NCBI GenBank assembly: GCA_012522445.1
Contig: JAAYKL010000046.1
Coordinates: 1-64,000, forward strand
Origin: Myxococcales bacterium
GTDB taxonomy: Bacteria > Myxococcota_A > Polyangia > JAAYKL01
Length of the DNA stretch: 64,000 nt
Direction: 5' to 3'
Positions 62,761 to 64,000 of this stretch are shown in pieces. The notes below the pieces were generated by a model. It had not been told where the DNA came from, did not search any database, and saw only the letters and a list, made by a program, of their open reading frames with translations. Positions within the stretch are counted from its first letter, which is position 1; each line of letters starts with the position of its first letter. The position numbers were made by a program, and so were the translations under genes.

Positions 62761-63291
62761 TTACCGCGACAACCCGGAGAGCCGTTCGCGCTCTTGGCGT
62801 TCGTGGGCCAGCAGGGCGCGCTTCATGTCCAGGCCGTAAAAGTAACCGCCCAGCCCCGCCGTGCCGACCACGCGGTGACAGGGCACCACAATGGCCAGCG
62901 AATTGGTGCTCATGGCGGTGCCCACGGCCCGCGCGGCGCCGGGACTGCCCGCGGCCGCAGCGACCTCGCCGTAGGTGGCGGTCTCGCCGTAGGGGATGCG
63001 CATCGTCGCACGCCACACGCGCTGTTGAAAGTCGGTGCCGCGCAGGAGGACCTCGCCCGGGGCAATGGCGCCAGGGCCCGGGGGCAAGAAGAGGCGCTCG
63101 GCCCACGACGCTGCCCGCGCGTCGTCGCGTTGGAAGCGCGCCTTGGGGAAGCGGTGCTGCACCGAGTAGCACAGCGCCGCAAGCTCCGTGGGATCGCCGC
63201 GCTGCACCGAGACCAGGCGGGTCGCGGTGGCGGCGATGAAAAACGTGTTGTATGGCGTGGGGGAGAAACCGATGTAGAGGTCGAGGGACAT
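62761..63291 (-). CDS. ogt: methylated-DNA-protein cysteine methyltransferase
   Basis: A 176-residue suicide enzyme that removes O6-alkyl groups from guanine. The active-site motif is IVVPCHRVVG (Cys), preceded by FQQRVWRATMRIPYGETATYGEVA and SPGAARAVGTAMSTN, the Arg-finger helix-turn-helix. Length and the short N-terminal domain fit Ogt. It overlaps nothing and is convergent with tgt. Confidence 0.94.
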   Translation of the reverse strand: MSLDLYIGFSPTPYNTFFIAATATRLVSVQRGDPTELAALCYSVQHRFPKARFQRDDARAASWAERLFLPPGPGAIAPGEVLLRGTDFQQRVWRATMRIPYGETATYGEVAAAAGSPGAARAVGTAMSTNSLAIVVPCHRVVGTAGLGGYFYGLDMKRALLAHERQERERLSGLSR

Positions 63292-63309
63292 GGCGAGCAG
63301 TGGCGAGGC

Positions 63310-63960
63310 CTAGAAGAGGCTGTCCGCGGCCTTTTTGTTGCGCTGTTCCTCTTCGCGCTTTTGCTGTTCCTCTTGCTCTTTGGCCTTGCGCTCCAGATCC
63401 TTCATGGACTCTTCCATCTTCTTCACTTCGGCTTCGTAGCGCTTCTGCTCGTCGATCTGCTCTTGCGAGATGCCCTTGGTGCTGAAGAACCCCGTGGCCA
63501 CCTCTTCGCTGTGGCGCTGCACCACCACCATGTACTCCCGGTTGGCGTCGAAGCTCGGGCGGGTCAGGATGGCGCGTCCCAGCAGGCTGCGGGTGTTGCG
63601 GTCCTGCGTGTACTGCGTGAAGGAGTTGACGAAGCGGCGCTTGTCTTTGCTTTTGCCGTTCTTCACGTCGAAGAAGACCATCTCGACTTCGTAGTCGCCC
63701 AGGGGCCGTTTGAAGAACGCCATCGACTGAAACATCCACTCGTGGTTTTCATCGGCGTGCAGAAACTTGACCGAGTGATTGCGCAAGAACTGCACAAAGC
63801 CGTTTTGCGTTGGGAAGTAGGTGGGGGGCAGTTTTTTGATGACGACCACCTTGCCGGCAAACACGTTTTCGGCGTTGGCGGCCACATTGTAGACGGCGCC
63901 AAAAATAATGGTTAGCGCCGCCAAAATTCCCAAGTAGCGATAAATGGTTTTCTTTGGCAT
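63310..63960 (-). CDS. membrane-anchored coiled-coil protein of unknown function
   Basis: A 216-residue protein. One membrane helix near the N-terminus (about 8-28) is followed by a folded part (about 32-150, KVVVIKKLPPTYFPTQNGFV) and a C-terminal charged coiled coil (about 158-205, Glu/Lys/Gln/Arg heptads). I do not recognise the family. GGAG sits close upstream of the ATG. It may work with ogt, 18 bp downstream on the same strand, only by position. Confidence 0.7.
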   Translation of the reverse strand: MPKKTIYRYLGILAALTIIFGAVYNVAANAENVFAGKVVVIKKLPPTYFPTQNGFVQFLRNHSVKFLHADENHEWMFQSMAFFKRPLGDYEVEMVFFDVKNGKSKDKRRFVNSFTQYTQDRNTRSLLGRAILTRPSFDANREYMVVVQRHSEEVATGFFSTKGISQEQIDEQKRYEAEVKKMEESMKDLERKAKEQEEQQKREEEQRNKKAADSLF

Positions 63961-64000
63961 GGACTCCGACTCCTCTTTTTGGTTGGGGTGACCCGTCAGC

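Overview
This is a GC-rich, densely coded chromosomal window from a Gram-negative bacterium. The gene content points to the Myxococcota or a neighbouring deltaproteobacterial lineage: an adjacent mglB-mglA pair (Ras-like polarity GTPase and its roadblock partner), several Ser/Thr protein kinases, PilZ and HD-GYP proteins, TonB-dependent uptake, calcium-loop and cysteine-rich surface lipoproteins, DUF1844 and class II NrdJ. I saw no rRNA, tRNA, CRISPR array or intact transposase. The species cannot be fixed from the sequence alone.

Layout. 0-6.4 kb: a GuaA-like gene running off the left edge, then a divergent TonB / lipoprotein / TonB-dependent receptor / outer-membrane protein operon and a TerB-like gene. 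6.4-8.9 kb: a less GC-rich, repeat-bearing accessory patch bounded by a 40-bp direct repeat, holding a DUF1566 lipoprotein and a decayed Rpn-type gene. 8.9-14 kb: lytic transglycosylase, aminotransferase, and a large cysteine-rich repeat lipoprotein. 14.0-26.7 kb: a minus-strand aromatic amino acid supraoperon, trpE-G-D-CF-B-A-aroF-aroB-aroD-aroA-aroC-pheA, preceded by a leader peptide and attenuator. 26.9-34.6 kb: OmpA-like protein, then phoH / HD-GYP / outer-membrane protein / MBL hydrolase / kinase, with a divergent PilZ gene. 34.6-40 kb: PcrA/UvrD helicase, FolC, HtrA-like protease, DUF1844. 40-46.5 kb: a minus-strand run mglB-mglA-OmpA lipoprotein-ppx-MATE-GT2-GT4. 46.7-53.8 kb: HD protein, kinase, calcium-loop outer-membrane protein, small lipoprotein, nrdJ. 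54.1-64 kb: ftsE-ftsX-coiled-coil gene, alpha/beta hydrolase, an Mla-type lipid transport operon, YkgJ-like protein, lysozyme-like protein, tgt, ogt and a coiled-coil membrane protein.

The most striking element is upstream of trpE. A 25-residue leader peptide carries Tyr-Tyr-Phe-Gly-Phe-Trp and overlaps a textbook four-segment attenuator. It precedes twelve tightly packed genes that make chorismate, tryptophan and phenylalanine precursors, so one attenuator may sense all three aromatic amino acids. A second theme is apparently degenerate enzyme domains in conserved positions: a GuaA-like protein without a working amidotransferase, an Mla ABC ATPase without Walker A, signature or catalytic residues, a kinase-linked receiver without its phospho-acceptor, and an EnvC-like protein without its LytM domain next to ftsEX. 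A convincing pair of NrdR boxes sits over the candidate nrdJ promoter.
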